Shown: positions 1 through 13,254 of the stretch, piece by piece
Numbering within the stretch: position 1 is the stretch's first letter
Layout of the letters: the number at the start of each line of letters is the position of its first letter
Made by a program: the position numbers and the translations under genes
The notes under the pieces: generated by a model
What the model was told of the DNA's origin: nothing
The model's input: only the letters and a program-made list of their open reading frames with translations
Databases searched by the model: none
Origin: an uncultured Alphaproteobacteria bacterium
GTDB taxonomy: Bacteria; Pseudomonadota; Alphaproteobacteria; Puniceispirillales; Marisalimonadaceae
Assembly (NCBI GenBank): GCA_937142855.1
Contig: CAKZQZ010000003.1
Coordinates: 1-48,806 of the forward strand
DNA length: 48,806 bases
Direction of reading: 5' to 3'

Positions 1-1875
1 CAAATAAGGCTTCTGAAACAAATAATGCTTGATGAGGATATTGATATAAAAAAATTTACTCCAAAATCAATGTCGTCTTTAATATCATCCTGGAAAGATA
101 AAGGTTATCAACATAACGATTTAAATATTTCAAACAATGATATTTTTGCGAATGGCAGAGCAAAATCAATATATAAAACGTATCAGTCAAGACTAAAAAC
201 GCTTAACTCAGCTGACTTTGGTGATTTACTGTTATATAATTTAATAATTTTTTCAGAGCATCCAGATGTTCTTGATAAATATCATTCAAAATTATCACAT
301 TTTTTAGTTGATGAGTATCAGGATACAAACACTATCCAATATTTATGGCTTAAACTACTTGCAGATAAAACAAAAAACATTTGTTGTGTTGGTGACGATG
401 ATCAATCTATTTACGGTTGGCGTGGTGCTCAAGTAGGAAATATACTTAGGTTTGAAAAAGATTATCCGAAAGCAAACGTTATAAAACTTGAAGAAAATTA
501 TAGATCTACAGGTAGAATTTTAGAAGCAGCTAATAGTGTGATTATTAATAATAAAGAAAGGCTTGGAAAAAACCTTAAAACGTCATTAGAAAAAGGCGAA
601 AAAATTGAGCTTATATCTGTTTGGGATGGGGTAGAGGAAGCTAAAAAAACTAGCAATGAAATTGAAACACTTTTTTCTTCAGGGTTTAAATATGATCAAA
701 TGGCTGTCTTAGTGAGGGCCGGCCACCAAACTAGATTTTTTGAAGAAAGATTTGTAGATATTGGAATTCCTTATAAAGTAATTGGAGCAAAATTTTATGA
801 ACGATTAGAAATAAGGGATGCATTAGCCTATTTACGAGTTGTTCAGCAACATAATGATGATTTAGCTTTAGAGAGAATTATAAACGTTCCTAAACGTGGA
901 TTAGGTACCAATACCATTAGTTTGATCCGGTCTTATGCTAAAAAAAACAATATTTCATTTTTTGTTTCCTCACAAGAATTACTAATGACAGACGAGTTGA
1001 GGCCTAATGTTAAGAGGACATTACAAGCATTAGTTAATCAATTTAGTGATTGGAAAAATCAAGAAAAAACAATTCCACATACAGAGTTAGCTTTAAAAGT
1101 ACTTGAAGAATCAGGTTATATTTCTCACTGGCAAAATGAAAAATCAATTGAAGGAGAAGGTCGGTTAGAAAATTTAAAAGAGCTTATAAACGCAATGAGT
1201 AGCTTTGAAAACCTTTCTGGTTTTCTAGAACATATTTCTTTGGTAATGGATGGAGACAGCGAAGCTGAAGCAGGTGAAGTATCTTTAATGACTTTGCATG
1301 CAGCAAAAGGGCTTGAATTTGATGTGGTTTTTCTACCAGGCTGGGAAGAAGGCTTATTTCCTAGTCAAAGGTCAATTGATGAATTAGGTTTGGCTGGTCT
1401 AGAAGAAGAAAGAAGATTAGCATATGTTGGAATTACTCGCGCTAAAAAAAGATTATATATAACATTCGCTGCTAATAGGCAAATACACGGTTTGTGGCAA
1501 GGTTCTATACCTTCAAGATTTATAAGTGAATTACCCAAAAATGACTTGAACGAACAAATAGAAGGCAATTTAGGTGCAGAAGCTTCTAGCTATAATCAAA
1601 TTGATTTTGAAATTAAAAACAACAATTCATCATATGGCCCAGGTTTTTTTAGAGCTAAAGATAACGGTATAGATGTCATTGATGTATATAAACAAAAGAG
1701 GATTAATCAAAATCAAGCAAACTTCAACATTGATTTTGACAGTGGACAAAGAGTTTTTCATCAAAAATTTGGTATGGGTCTTATTATCTCATCTGAAGGA
1801 GATAAATTAAATATAAGTTTTGATAAAGCTGGTGAAAAGAGGGTGATGGCTAGTTTTGTTAAGATAGTAGATTAA
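1..1875 (+). CDS. uvrD: ATP-dependent DNA helicase UvrD/PcrA, 5'-truncated
   Basis: Superfamily 1A 3'-5' DNA helicase that unwinds DNA in nucleotide excision and mismatch repair and strips recombinase filaments. The reading frame is open to base 1. The eight residues before the first ATG (base 25) still resemble the PcrA/UvrD stretch before 'DEDID', so the true start and the Walker A motif lie off the contig. Counting from that ATG, motif II DEYQD is at 96-100, motif III GDDDQSIYGWRGA at 123-135 and motif IV EENYRS at 156-161. Motif V (TLHAAKGLEFD) and motif VI (YVGITRAKKRLY) follow. The C-terminus has the small Tudor-like fold with KFGMG that is typical of PcrA/UvrD. About 625 residues remain of a usual 720-780. 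It is followed after 4 bases by prmA. UvrD and PcrA cannot be told apart here. Confidence 0.95.
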   Translation, partial: QIRLLKQIMLDEDIDIKKFTPKSMSSLISSWKDKGYQHNDLNISNNDIFANGRAKSIYKTYQSRLKTLNSADFGDLLLYNLIIFSEHPDVLDKYHSKLSHFLVDEYQDTNTIQYLWLKLLADKTKNICCVGDDDQSIYGWRGAQVGNILRFEKDYPKANVIKLEENYRSTGRILEAANSVIINNKERLGKNLKTSLEKGEKIELISVWDGVEEAKKTSNEIETLFSSGFKYDQMAVLVRAGHQTRFFEERFVDIGIPYKVIGAKFYERLEIRDALAYLRVVQQHNDDLALERIINVPKRGLGTNTISLIRSYAKKNNISFFVSSQELLMTDELRPNVKRTLQALVNQFSDWKNQEKTIPHTELALKVLEESGYISHWQNEKSIEGEGRLENLKELINAMSSFENLSGFLEHISLVMDGDSEAEAGEVSLMTLHAAKGLEFDVVFLPGWEEGLFPSQRSIDELGLAGLEEERRLAYVGITRAKKRLYITFAANRQIHGLWQGSIPSRFISELPKNDLNEQIEGNLGAEASSYNQIDFEIKNNNSSYGPGFFRAKDNGIDVIDVYKQKRINQNQANFNIDFDSGQRVFHQKFGMGLIISSEGDKLNISFDKAGEKRVMASFVKIVD

Positions 1876-1879
1876 TATT

Positions 1880-2869
1880 ATGGAATTATGGACAATAAGT
1901 TTTACGGTTCAAGATAAATATAAAAATATTTTTTCAGAGTATGTGGAGTCAATAGAAGGGTATGTTTCTTCAAGTTTATTTGTAAATGAGAGTTTGCTTA
2001 CAAAATCAATATCAAAAAAAAATACCCAAAATATTTATAACTATCTAGGTGAATTTCACCACAATGACTATTGGTTATTAGATGTTCTGGTAAGTGTAAA
2101 GCCAAGATTTGATATAATACAAAAAAAAATAAATGATCTTGCTAAAGAATTAAAAATTAGTCCTTATACATTCCAAAATAGCACCTATGATGAAGAAAAA
2201 GATAAAAAATATATTTATTCTAAAAAAATTAAAAAAAAAGACTGGCTAAAAGAAAATAGAAAATCTTTTCCAACAATTGAAGTTGATAATTTTTATATTT
2301 TTGGATCACATATAAAAAAAAATAATCTAAATAATACTTTCCCAATTAAAATTAATGCATCCACTGCTTTTGGAACTGGGTCTCATCCAACTACACAATG
2401 TTGCCTTAAATTAATTACTTATTTATCTAAGTCATTTAGGCCAAATAAAATTCTAGATTACGGATGCGGCACCGGAATTTTAGGAATAGCATCAAAAAAA
2501 ATATTCAGAAAAAGTAAATTTACTTTAGTTGATATTGATAGAGAGGCAATAAAATTATCAAAAGAAAACATTAAGCTTAACAATATTTTATCGTACCAAT
2601 TATATATAACAAATAAATATTTTTTTTTTAAATATATAAAGAAAAATAATTACGAGTTAGTTTTTGCTAATATACTTTTTTTACCTCTGTATAATTTGGC
2701 TCCATTATTTAAAAGTGTTATTAAGACTAATTGTTATCTAATTTTGTCTGGACTTTTAGATTATCAAATCCCAAGGATAATAAGAAGGTATAATAATTTT
2801 GGTTTTATTAAAAAAAAAATAATACTTTCCTCAGGTTGGGGGGCGATAATAATGAGAAGAAATTCATAA
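1880..2869 (+). CDS. prmA: Ribosomal protein L11 methyltransferase PrmA
   Basis: SAM-dependent methyltransferase that trimethylates lysines and the N-terminus of ribosomal protein L11 in the cytoplasm. The 329 residues have the two-part PrmA plan: an N-terminal substrate-recognition domain (about 1-120) and a C-terminal class I methyltransferase domain. Visible motifs are FGTGSHPTT at 164-172, the SAM loop LDYGCGTGILG at 192-202, the acidic ribose-binding DID at 218-220 and ANIL at 263-266, where the family's NIL(A) motif lies. The gene is extremely A/T rich with long lysine and asparagine runs, so the N-terminal domain is diverged. It starts 4 bases after uvrD and is probably co-transcribed with it. 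The start is the only good ATG near the uvrD stop. Confidence 0.93.
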   Translation: MELWTISFTVQDKYKNIFSEYVESIEGYVSSSLFVNESLLTKSISKKNTQNIYNYLGEFHHNDYWLLDVLVSVKPRFDIIQKKINDLAKELKISPYTFQNSTYDEEKDKKYIYSKKIKKKDWLKENRKSFPTIEVDNFYIFGSHIKKNNLNNTFPIKINASTAFGTGSHPTTQCCLKLITYLSKSFRPNKILDYGCGTGILGIASKKIFRKSKFTLVDIDREAIKLSKENIKLNNILSYQLYITNKYFFFKYIKKNNYELVFANILFLPLYNLAPLFKSVIKTNCYLILSGLLDYQIPRIIRRYNNFGFIKKKIILSSGWGAIIMRRNS

Positions 2870-2891
2870 GGGATTTTTTGAGAGCATAGAT

Positions 2892-4658
2892 TTGGAAAAT
2901 AATTTAAAATTATTATTTAAAAAAATGAAATCTTTAAATTTAGACGTATTTCTCGTACCCAGGATTGATATGTTTTCTGGTGAAGAGGTTCCGTTAGAAG
3001 AAGAACGTTTAAAGTTTATATCGAATTTTACAGGCTCCGCAGGGATAGCAATTATTTCTGTAAACCCTAATTTTAAGTCAGCAATTTTTAGCGATGGCCG
3101 TTATCAATTACAAATTAAGAAAGAAGTAGATATAAAATACTATGATGCTTTTAATGGAGGTTTCAAAGAAGTTGCTAATACACTTATTAAAAATAAACAT
3201 ATTCTTAAGAAAATAGGGATTGATCCCTGGTTAATTACAATAGATCAATTTGCTTATTTAAAAGATATAAGTAACAATTTAAAATTTTTAGAAAATAATT
3301 TAATAGACGAGATTTGGTTTGATAGACCAATTGAAATTCAAAATAAAATTTTTGAATTAGGTACAAAGTATACTGGAGAAGACAAAGAGTCTAAAATTGA
3401 ACGTCTTGCGGCCACTATATTAGAAAATAAATTTGATTTCTATATTTTGTTTAATCCTATGGGTCTTTGTTGGTTGCTTAACATAAGAGCTATGGACCTA
3501 AAACATACTCCAGTTTTAAGAGCTTTTTGTTTTGTATCGAAATTTGGCGAGGTTTTTGTTTTTTCAAAAAATAAATCACTAAAAAGGTATTTAAATAATA
3601 GCAAAAAAATTTATTTGTATGATTTTGAGGATTTATCTGGTTTTCTTGAGAAAAATTCGCATTGTAAAATATTATTTGATCCAAAGGTACTACCTTTAAA
3701 AATTTATGATTTACTAAATAAAAATAAAATCCAATATAAAAAAATTCAATGTCCAGTTGATGGTTTCAAAACAATTAAAAACTCAAATGAAGTATCAGGT
3801 TTTAAAAATGCTCATTTAAAAGATGGTTTGGCCATTTTAAAACTCTTTTCTTGGATCGAAAAAAATGTTTCTTCTAAAAAACTAACTGAAATATCAATTG
3901 CTGAAAAACTTCTTGAAATTCGTTCATTGGACTCATCATTCGTTTGTGAAAGTTTCTCAACTATTTCAGCTTTTCGCGATCATGGTGCCATAATACACTA
4001 TAAGGCTTCTGAGTTATCAAACAAAAAAATTAATAAAGATGGTTTGTATTTAATAGATACTGGAGCGCATTATTTCGATGGCACAACAGATGTAACTCGT
4101 ACTTTGTTAGTTGGCAAACCAGATGCAGAAATGATTAATGATTACACTTTGGTTTTAAAAGGTCACATTGGTATTGCTACAGCAGTTTTTCCTAAAAAAA
4201 CTAAAGGTAGGGACTTAGATGTTTTAGCTAGAATAGCCCTTTGGTCTGAAGGTAAGGATTATGCTCATGGCACAGGTCATGGTGTAGGTTTTGTTTTAAG
4301 TGTTCATGAAGGTCCTATTTCTATATCAAAGTTATCCAGAACTGTTATTGAACCTGGGATGATTATTTCTAATGAGCCTGGTTATTATAAAACTGGACAT
4401 TATGGTATACGCATTGAGAACTTGGAGCTTGTTTTATTAAAAAAGATTAAAGATTTAAATCAAAGTTTTTTATGTTTTGAGAACTTAACTAGAGTTCCTT
4501 TAGAAAAAAAGTTAATTGATAAAAACAAGTTAACAAAATTTGAAATTGACTGGATCAATTGTTACCATAAAAAAGTTTTTAATGATTTATCAAAATTAAT
4601 TGGTAAAGAGAATGTGGACTTAATTGAGTTTTTAAAAATTAAAACGTCTGAAATATAA
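2892..4658 (+). CDS. pepP: Xaa-Pro aminopeptidase (aminopeptidase P, M24B)
   Basis: Dinuclear-metal (usually Mn) aminopeptidase that releases an N-terminal residue in front of proline. At 588 residues it is the long form: two creatinase-like N-terminal domains (about 1-150 and 150-300), the pita-bread M24 catalytic domain (about 300-520) and a short C-terminal extension. Expected metal ligands can all be placed: D389 and D400 in the DTGA...TTDVTRT segment, H463 in HGTGHGVG, E495 in NEPGYY and E509 in GIRIEN. The start is TTG at 2892. GAGAG at 2880-2884 sits 7 bases ahead of it, and no ATG precedes the conserved N-terminal domain before codon 12. The gene converges on ligA with a 5-base gap. 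Confidence 0.93.
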   Translation: MENNLKLLFKKMKSLNLDVFLVPRIDMFSGEEVPLEEERLKFISNFTGSAGIAIISVNPNFKSAIFSDGRYQLQIKKEVDIKYYDAFNGGFKEVANTLIKNKHILKKIGIDPWLITIDQFAYLKDISNNLKFLENNLIDEIWFDRPIEIQNKIFELGTKYTGEDKESKIERLAATILENKFDFYILFNPMGLCWLLNIRAMDLKHTPVLRAFCFVSKFGEVFVFSKNKSLKRYLNNSKKIYLYDFEDLSGFLEKNSHCKILFDPKVLPLKIYDLLNKNKIQYKKIQCPVDGFKTIKNSNEVSGFKNAHLKDGLAILKLFSWIEKNVSSKKLTEISIAEKLLEIRSLDSSFVCESFSTISAFRDHGAIIHYKASELSNKKINKDGLYLIDTGAHYFDGTTDVTRTLLVGKPDAEMINDYTLVLKGHIGIATAVFPKKTKGRDLDVLARIALWSEGKDYAHGTGHGVGFVLSVHEGPISISKLSRTVIEPGMIISNEPGYYKTGHYGIRIENLELVLLKKIKDLNQSFLCFENLTRVPLEKKLIDKNKLTKFEIDWINCYHKKVFNDLSKLIGKENVDLIEFLKIKTSEI

Positions 4659-4663
4659 ATAAT

Positions 4664-8369
<3,706 letters not shown>

Positions 8370-8373
8370 TTAT

Positions 8374-9204
8374 TTAGTTGAATATTGTTGTGAAATAGTT
8401 TTTTACCTTTTGAGCAAACCCTTTATCAATATCTTTATTCAAATTGTTTACTAAAAGAGATTTACTAAGGCTTGCCCATTCATTTTTGGGGAAGTTATAA
8501 TTTAATATGGCAATACTCTTTTGGGCTTCTTCTTTTAAACCGGTTATTAGGAGAGCCTCGCTTAATCTATATAATGTTTCTGGTATAACTGAAGTGTTTT
8601 GAAATTTTTCTAAAATTACTTTAAATCTTTTTATAGCACTTCCTGATGCATTTTTTTTTAAATAAAATTTACCAACCGCTAACTCGTTTTCAGCTAATCG
8701 ATTCTTTAGATATAATATCTTGAGTTTTGCATCCTTTGCATATTTAGAGTTTGGATATTTAGATTCAATTATTTGAAAATAGTTAATAGCTTTCAAGGAT
8801 AAGCTTGCGTCTCTTCCTTTTTGTGATGTTTGAATATAATAACACATTCCTAATAAGTAATGAGCATAGATTGTAAGTTCACCGGTAGGGTTCATTTCAA
8901 TAAAACTATTAAGTTTGTTTATTGCTTTTTGAATTTGATTATCTTCATATAAGGAATAGGCTGATGTTATTTCAGATTTTACAGCCAAATCTGAGAAAGG
9001 ATAATTTAAAAGTAAATTTTCAAATTCATTTAAGGCACTTTTATAGTCATTTTCTTCTATAAGTAATAGTGCTCTTTTATAAATATCTACATCAGTCTCA
9101 ATAGCTTGTTTTTTATCATTTTCTATATTACTACAACTAACTAAAATAAATAATATAGAAATTAATCTTGTTATTAGGGTATAACTTGATGTTTTTGTTA
9201 ACAT
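8374..9204 (-). CDS. bamD: Outer membrane assembly lipoprotein BamD
   Basis: Essential lipoprotein subunit of the BAM complex, which inserts beta-barrel proteins into the outer membrane; it acts on the periplasmic face. The 276 residues begin with a hydrophobic signal peptide ending in a lipobox (LVSC, lipidated Cys24). They continue as TPR-like helical repeats, including the recognisable segment YPFSDLAVKSEITSAYSLY and a later one with YPNSKYAKDAKLKI. The reading GGAAG about 9 bases ahead of the ATG supports the start. A candidate promoter lies in the gap to lpxC, so bamD-recN-ligA may be transcribed separately as well as from upstream. Confidence 0.93.
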   Translation of the reverse strand: MLTKTSSYTLITRLISILFILVSCSNIENDKKQAIETDVDIYKRALLLIEENDYKSALNEFENLLLNYPFSDLAVKSEITSAYSLYEDNQIQKAINKLNSFIEMNPTGELTIYAHYLLGMCYYIQTSQKGRDASLSLKAINYFQIIESKYPNSKYAKDAKLKILYLKNRLAENELAVGKFYLKKNASGSAIKRFKVILEKFQNTSVIPETLYRLSEALLITGLKEEAQKSIAILNYNFPKNEWASLSKSLLVNNLNKDIDKGFAQKVKNYFTTIFN

Positions 9205-9240
9205 TAATATAAACTTCCAATTATTAATTAATTAATTATG

Positions 9241-9277
9241 ATGCTAATTTATATTACTGTATATGATTATATATCAA
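9241..9277 (-). promoter_or_regulatory. Candidate sigma70-type promoter for bamD-recN-ligA
   Basis: On the minus strand, TTGATA (9277-9272) is followed after 18 bases by TATAAA (9253-9248). This predicts a start of transcription near 9241 and a leader of about 37 bases before the bamD ATG. It is read from consensus only, in very A/T-rich DNA where chance matches are frequent. Confidence 0.35.
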
Positions 9278-9299
9278 GAAACTTATAATTAAAATTATA

Positions 9300-10268
9300 T
9301 TAAGCTACGTTTATTAAATTTGGTGATAAACTATCTTTATTTAATACGTTGGTATATGCATCATAAGATACATCAACATATGAATCTTCAATTTTATAAT
9401 TATCTTTGTCATTTAATATTTTAAAAACAAGCTTTTGATTAAGTTTATGTCCAGGTGCAAAACATTCAACATATCCAAGTAATGGTTTCCCTAACAAATA
9501 TAAGTCACCGATACAATCAAGAGTTTTATGTTTTACAAATTCCTTTTCAAACCTTAGACCCCCAGGATTTAAAATCTTAAACTTGTCAACTACAATAGCG
9601 TTGTTCAAGCTACCACCAATTGCCTGGCCAGATGTTCTCATTTTTTCTATATCTTCATGTAAGGCGTATGTTCTTGCTTGAGATAAATAATCAACAAAAT
9701 TTTGTTTAGAATGTGTATAAAAAAAATCTGATTTTCCTATTAAGGTGTTAGGATAATCAATAGTTGTATTTAAAGAAAAATTATTGGATGGAGATATTGA
9801 AATGAATCTCTTGCCATCAGAAACTTTAAGTTTACTCAAAATTTTAATAGTTTTCTTATTTTTTTTCTGTTCCTGAATACCATATTTTATGAACTTTTTT
9901 ATATATTCAGCGGAACTACCATCCAATGCAGGTAATTCAGCATCATCAATATTAACAATTGCGTTATCAATGCCAAAAGCGCTAAAGGCTGCCATTAGAT
10001 GTTCTATAGTTGATACAGACACGCCCATTTTGTTAGTTATTCTAGTACATAAATAAGATGAATCTATATTACTAGCATTTGCTTCAACAATGTTATTTTT
10101 ACTTAAATCTAATCTCTTAAAAATAATACCAGCATCTTCTTTGGCTGGTTCGATAGTCATATTAACGGCTCTACCATTATGGACGCCAACACCAGAAAAA
10201 CTAATTGCTGTTCTTAGGGTATTTTGTTTTAAGAAAATACGTTCAATTTTATTGTTAATATAATTCAT
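9300..10268 (-). CDS. lpxC: UDP-3-O-acyl-N-acetylglucosamine deacetylase LpxC
   Basis: Zinc deacetylase that carries out the committed step of lipid A synthesis in the cytoplasm. Counting from the ATG at 10268, the glutamate and first zinc histidine are E89-H90 in IEHLMAA. The second histidine and the aspartate are H247 and D251 in KHKTLDCIGD, and H274 in APGHKLN matches the catalytic histidine. ELPALDGSSAEY at 111-122 is also characteristic. About 322 residues is a normal length. The frame could start at GTG 10271, but GAGGA sits 6 bases ahead of ATG 10268, so I use the ATG. The position after ftsZ is the classic one. Its presence shows a lipid A-bearing outer membrane. Confidence 0.96.
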   Translation of the reverse strand: MNYINNKIERIFLKQNTLRTAISFSGVGVHNGRAVNMTIEPAKEDAGIIFKRLDLSKNNIVEANASNIDSSYLCTRITNKMGVSVSTIEHLMAAFSAFGIDNAIVNIDDAELPALDGSSAEYIKKFIKYGIQEQKKNKKTIKILSKLKVSDGKRFISISPSNNFSLNTTIDYPNTLIGKSDFFYTHSKQNFVDYLSQARTYALHEDIEKMRTSGQAIGGSLNNAIVVDKFKILNPGGLRFEKEFVKHKTLDCIGDLYLLGKPLLGYVECFAPGHKLNQKLVFKILNDKDNYKIEDSYVDVSYDAYTNVLNKDSLSPNLINVA

Positions 10269-10347
10269 CACAAATCCTCATCATGATTAATATATGAAAT
10301 AATATAAAATACAAATCACATATAATTACTAAATGTTTCAGTAACTA

Positions 10348-11961
10348 TTAATTAGCTTGTCTTCTTAAAAAAGCTGGTATCTCAAGTACTTTTTCGTCAA
10401 TTTCTTTATTTTCTTGTTCTAAATCAATTAAATTAACAAGATCATTCTCTTTAGGCTCATTTTTCTCCTTAAACAAATCAAAGCTCTCTGAAGGTTTGGA
10501 TGGTTCAGCAATATTCAACTTTTCTACAAAATCTTTATTTGTATCCGTATCTATTGTTTCTATTGTCTCTATTTTATCTTCTATTTTTATACCTGGCCCA
10601 GAAGGCATATCTTGATTATTATCAACTCCAAAGAATGAAGAAAATCGACTAAATAAATTTTTAGATTTTTTTTCTGTCAATTCATTTTTAGGTTTGTTTT
10701 CTAAAATAGATTTAAGATCATTTTTTTGGGGATCAGCTAAATAGTCTTTAGACATTTCCAAATCTGTATTGTTTTCGTTTTGCTCATCTTGGTCTATTTT
10801 TAAACGATTTATTTGTGTTTCTAAATCTATTTGATCGTTTTTATTATTTTTTAATTCTGGATCAATATCATCAATTACTTGTAAATCTTTTTCTAATTCA
10901 AACTCCTCAATACTTTTATGGTCTTCATTAATATTATTAAACTCATTATAGTTTTCATCAGTATTAATAATTTTTGTTGGTTCATTTTTATAATTATTAT
11001 TTATTCCAGTTGCTACTATGGATACTTTAATAATTCCTTCTAAACTACTATCAATGGAGGACCCAAAAATAATATTAGCGTTTTCATCAACTTCATTTCT
11101 AATTTTGCTAGCTGCTTCGTCAACTTCAAAAAGAGCCATGTCTGGTCCTCCTTGAATATTAAGTAAAATAGATTTTGCACCTCTGATATCACTATCATCA
11201 AGCAATGGATTGTTAAGTGCTTCTTCTGCAGCTTTCTTTGCTCTATCTTCTCCTGAACTTTCTCCAGTACCCATCATTGCTTTACCCATATTTCCCATAA
11301 CTGTTTTTATGTCAGCAAAATCAAGATTTATCATTCCTGGATCTGTTATTAAGTTTGTGATCCCACAAACACCTTGATAAAGCACATCGTCAGCCATTTT
11401 AAATGCATCAGCAAACGTTGTTTTCTCATTTGCAATTTTAAATAAATTTTGATTTGGTATAACTATTAAGGTGTCTACATTTTCCTTCAGTAAGTTCAAG
11501 CATTCTTCTGCAACCTCCATTCTTTTTTTTCCTTCAAAATCGAATGGTTTTGTTACGACAGCAACTGTCAATATCCCTTTTTCTTTAGCAGCTTTAGCTA
11601 TTACTGGAGCAGCTCCTGAACCTGTGCCACCTCCCATTCCTGTTGTTATAAAAAGCATATTGGAGTCACCTAGTTCTGCAATAACTTCTTCTAACGACTC
11701 TTCTGCTGCTTGCCTTCCTATTTCAAAATCTGAACCAGCACCAAGTCCTGATGTTATGTTTTTTCCTAATTGAATTTGTCTTGGAGTAAGGCTTCTTGAT
11801 AATGCTTGTCCATCAGTGTTTGCGGTAATAAATTCAATATTATTTACGTTTGCATTTATCATTGTGTTTACAGCGTTTCCACCGGCACCACCAATCCCAA
11901 TAACAGTTATTTTAGGTTTAATATCATTAATTTGTTCAGGTATTGATAAATTTAATGTCAT
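10348..11961 (-). CDS. ftsZ: Cell division GTPase FtsZ
   Basis: Tubulin homologue that polymerises into the cytokinetic ring. The N-terminal GTPase domain (about 15-320) has GIGGAGGNA at 22-30 and the tubulin signature GMGGGTGSG at 108-116. A long acidic linker of roughly 200 residues rich in N, D, E and K follows. The protein ends in the conserved peptide IPAFLRRQ (528-535), which binds FtsA and other partners. At 537 residues it is longer than the roughly 380-residue enterobacterial protein, as usual in alphaproteobacteria because of the linker. AAGGAG ahead of the ATG is a strong ribosome binding site, consistent with the high FtsZ level cells need. ftsA lies 36 bases upstream. Confidence 0.98.
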   Translation of the reverse strand: MTLNLSIPEQINDIKPKITVIGIGGAGGNAVNTMINANVNNIEFITANTDGQALSRSLTPRQIQLGKNITSGLGAGSDFEIGRQAAEESLEEVIAELGDSNMLFITTGMGGGTGSGAAPVIAKAAKEKGILTVAVVTKPFDFEGKKRMEVAEECLNLLKENVDTLIVIPNQNLFKIANEKTTFADAFKMADDVLYQGVCGITNLITDPGMINLDFADIKTVMGNMGKAMMGTGESSGEDRAKKAAEEALNNPLLDDSDIRGAKSILLNIQGGPDMALFEVDEAASKIRNEVDENANIIFGSSIDSSLEGIIKVSIVATGINNNYKNEPTKIINTDENYNEFNNINEDHKSIEEFELEKDLQVIDDIDPELKNNKNDQIDLETQINRLKIDQDEQNENNTDLEMSKDYLADPQKNDLKSILENKPKNELTEKKSKNLFSRFSSFFGVDNNQDMPSGPGIKIEDKIETIETIDTDTNKDFVEKLNIAEPSKPSESFDLFKEKNEPKENDLVNLIDLEQENKEIDEKVLEIPAFLRRQAN

Positions 11962-11997
11962 TTTATTCTCCTTGGTTGTTAATCTTTTTCACATTAA

Positions 11998-13254
11998 TCA
12001 TAAGTTTTGGTCAAACCATTGGCCAAGCCTTCCAAACTTATTAAAAAAATTAGAATTATCGTTAAGCGCAATTGTAAGATTTTCTTCTTCTAGGCTCTTT
12101 ATCAACAAACCTACTAAACAAGAAAAAGTTGGGTTCTCTACAATTTCTGGTAAATCATTAATAATATTCACAGGGTAGCCAATCCTAGCATTTTTTTTAA
12201 AATATAAATTAGTAAGATGTTTTATATCATTCAGGTTTGCGCCTCCTCCACATAGAATAATTGTTTCAATATCTTCAGTGATAGATAGAACTGATAGTCT
12301 ATTTTTTATTAAATCAAAGATCTCTTCAATTCTTGGCTTGATCATAGCAGTAAGCATTGCCTTTGGAATTATTTGGCTTCTTATTTTACCATCGTCAGAA
12401 ATAATTGGTGCATCTATATTTTGATATTCGTCAATCTCATTAGAAATCACTGAGCCATGTAAGATTTTTAGTTTTTCCGCATCTTCTGCTTTGCAACCTA
12501 ATCCTCTAACAATATCACTTGTTATATGGACACCCCCAATGGGGATGGTATCTGAAAAAATTATATTATTATTTTTGAAAATCCCTACGCTAGTTAAGTT
12601 ACCTCCAAGATCAATTACAATAGCTCCATTTTTCTTTTCCTCCTGAACGACGCTAGCTATACCAGAAGCTTCAGGTGTTATTATAAAATTTTCTACCTTG
12701 AGATGGCATAAATTTATAGCGTTGGTAATATTTTTTAAAACTGAATCTTCTGCATAGGTATAAGTCATATCAAGGATTAATTTTCGTGCATGCAATCCTA
12801 TAGGATTATCTACAGGCATAAAATTATCGATATAAAATTTTATTAAACTAGAAGATAATAATTTGTAATTATCAATTTTTTTAGGAATATTTTCTTTTTG
12901 AATTTTAATTATATCGCTTTTTAATATCTGTTGATTTTGAATTGTAATTTCGTTTCTAAAAACTTTTGTAATAGGTCTTCCACCAGAAATATTACAAGTT
13001 ACTTTATTTATAGAAAAACCGGCCATTGCTTCTGCACCCTCGACGGCTCTTGCAATTGAGTTTGCTATTTCTTTCATATTAGTTATTTTGCCACTCATAA
13101 TTCCTTGTGACACATGTTGTCCGAAACCTATAACCTTTGGTTGTAATTGCTTGTTTTTATCAGTTGTACCTATGAGACAACAAACCTTACTGTTACCAAT
13201 ATCTATAACAGTATGCATATTTCCGTTTGTTTTAATTTTCTTCATAATAGTCAT
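11998..13254 (-). CDS. ftsA: Cell division protein FtsA
   Basis: Actin-like ATPase that ties FtsZ filaments to the inner membrane and recruits later division proteins. The 418 residues contain the actin-type phosphate 1 motif DIGNSKVCCLIG near residue 18, the 1C subdomain, phosphate 2 motif VIDLGGNLTSVG and the adenosine motif ILCGGGANL. The C-terminal amphipathic membrane anchor reads GRLGQWFDQNL, the usual alphaproteobacterial form. The ATG overlaps the ftsQ stop as ATGA (13251-13254), suggesting translational coupling. A second in-frame ATG three codons later could also serve. Confidence 0.96.
   Translation of the reverse strand: MTIMKKIKTNGNMHTVIDIGNSKVCCLIGTTDKNKQLQPKVIGFGQHVSQGIMSGKITNMKEIANSIARAVEGAEAMAGFSINKVTCNISGGRPITKVFRNEITIQNQQILKSDIIKIQKENIPKKIDNYKLLSSSLIKFYIDNFMPVDNPIGLHARKLILDMTYTYAEDSVLKNITNAINLCHLKVENFIITPEASGIASVVQEEKKNGAIVIDLGGNLTSVGIFKNNNIIFSDTIPIGGVHITSDIVRGLGCKAEDAEKLKILHGSVISNEIDEYQNIDAPIISDDGKIRSQIIPKAMLTAMIKPRIEEIFDLIKNRLSVLSITEDIETIILCGGGANLNDIKHLTNLYFKKNARIGYPVNIINDLPEIVENPTFSCLVGLLIKSLEEENLTIALNDNSNFFNKFGRLGQWFDQNL

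Noticed and set aside
11471-12178. Plus-strand frames of 100 and 120 codons
   Set aside because: Antisense to ftsZ and ftsA; composition follows from the sense codons.
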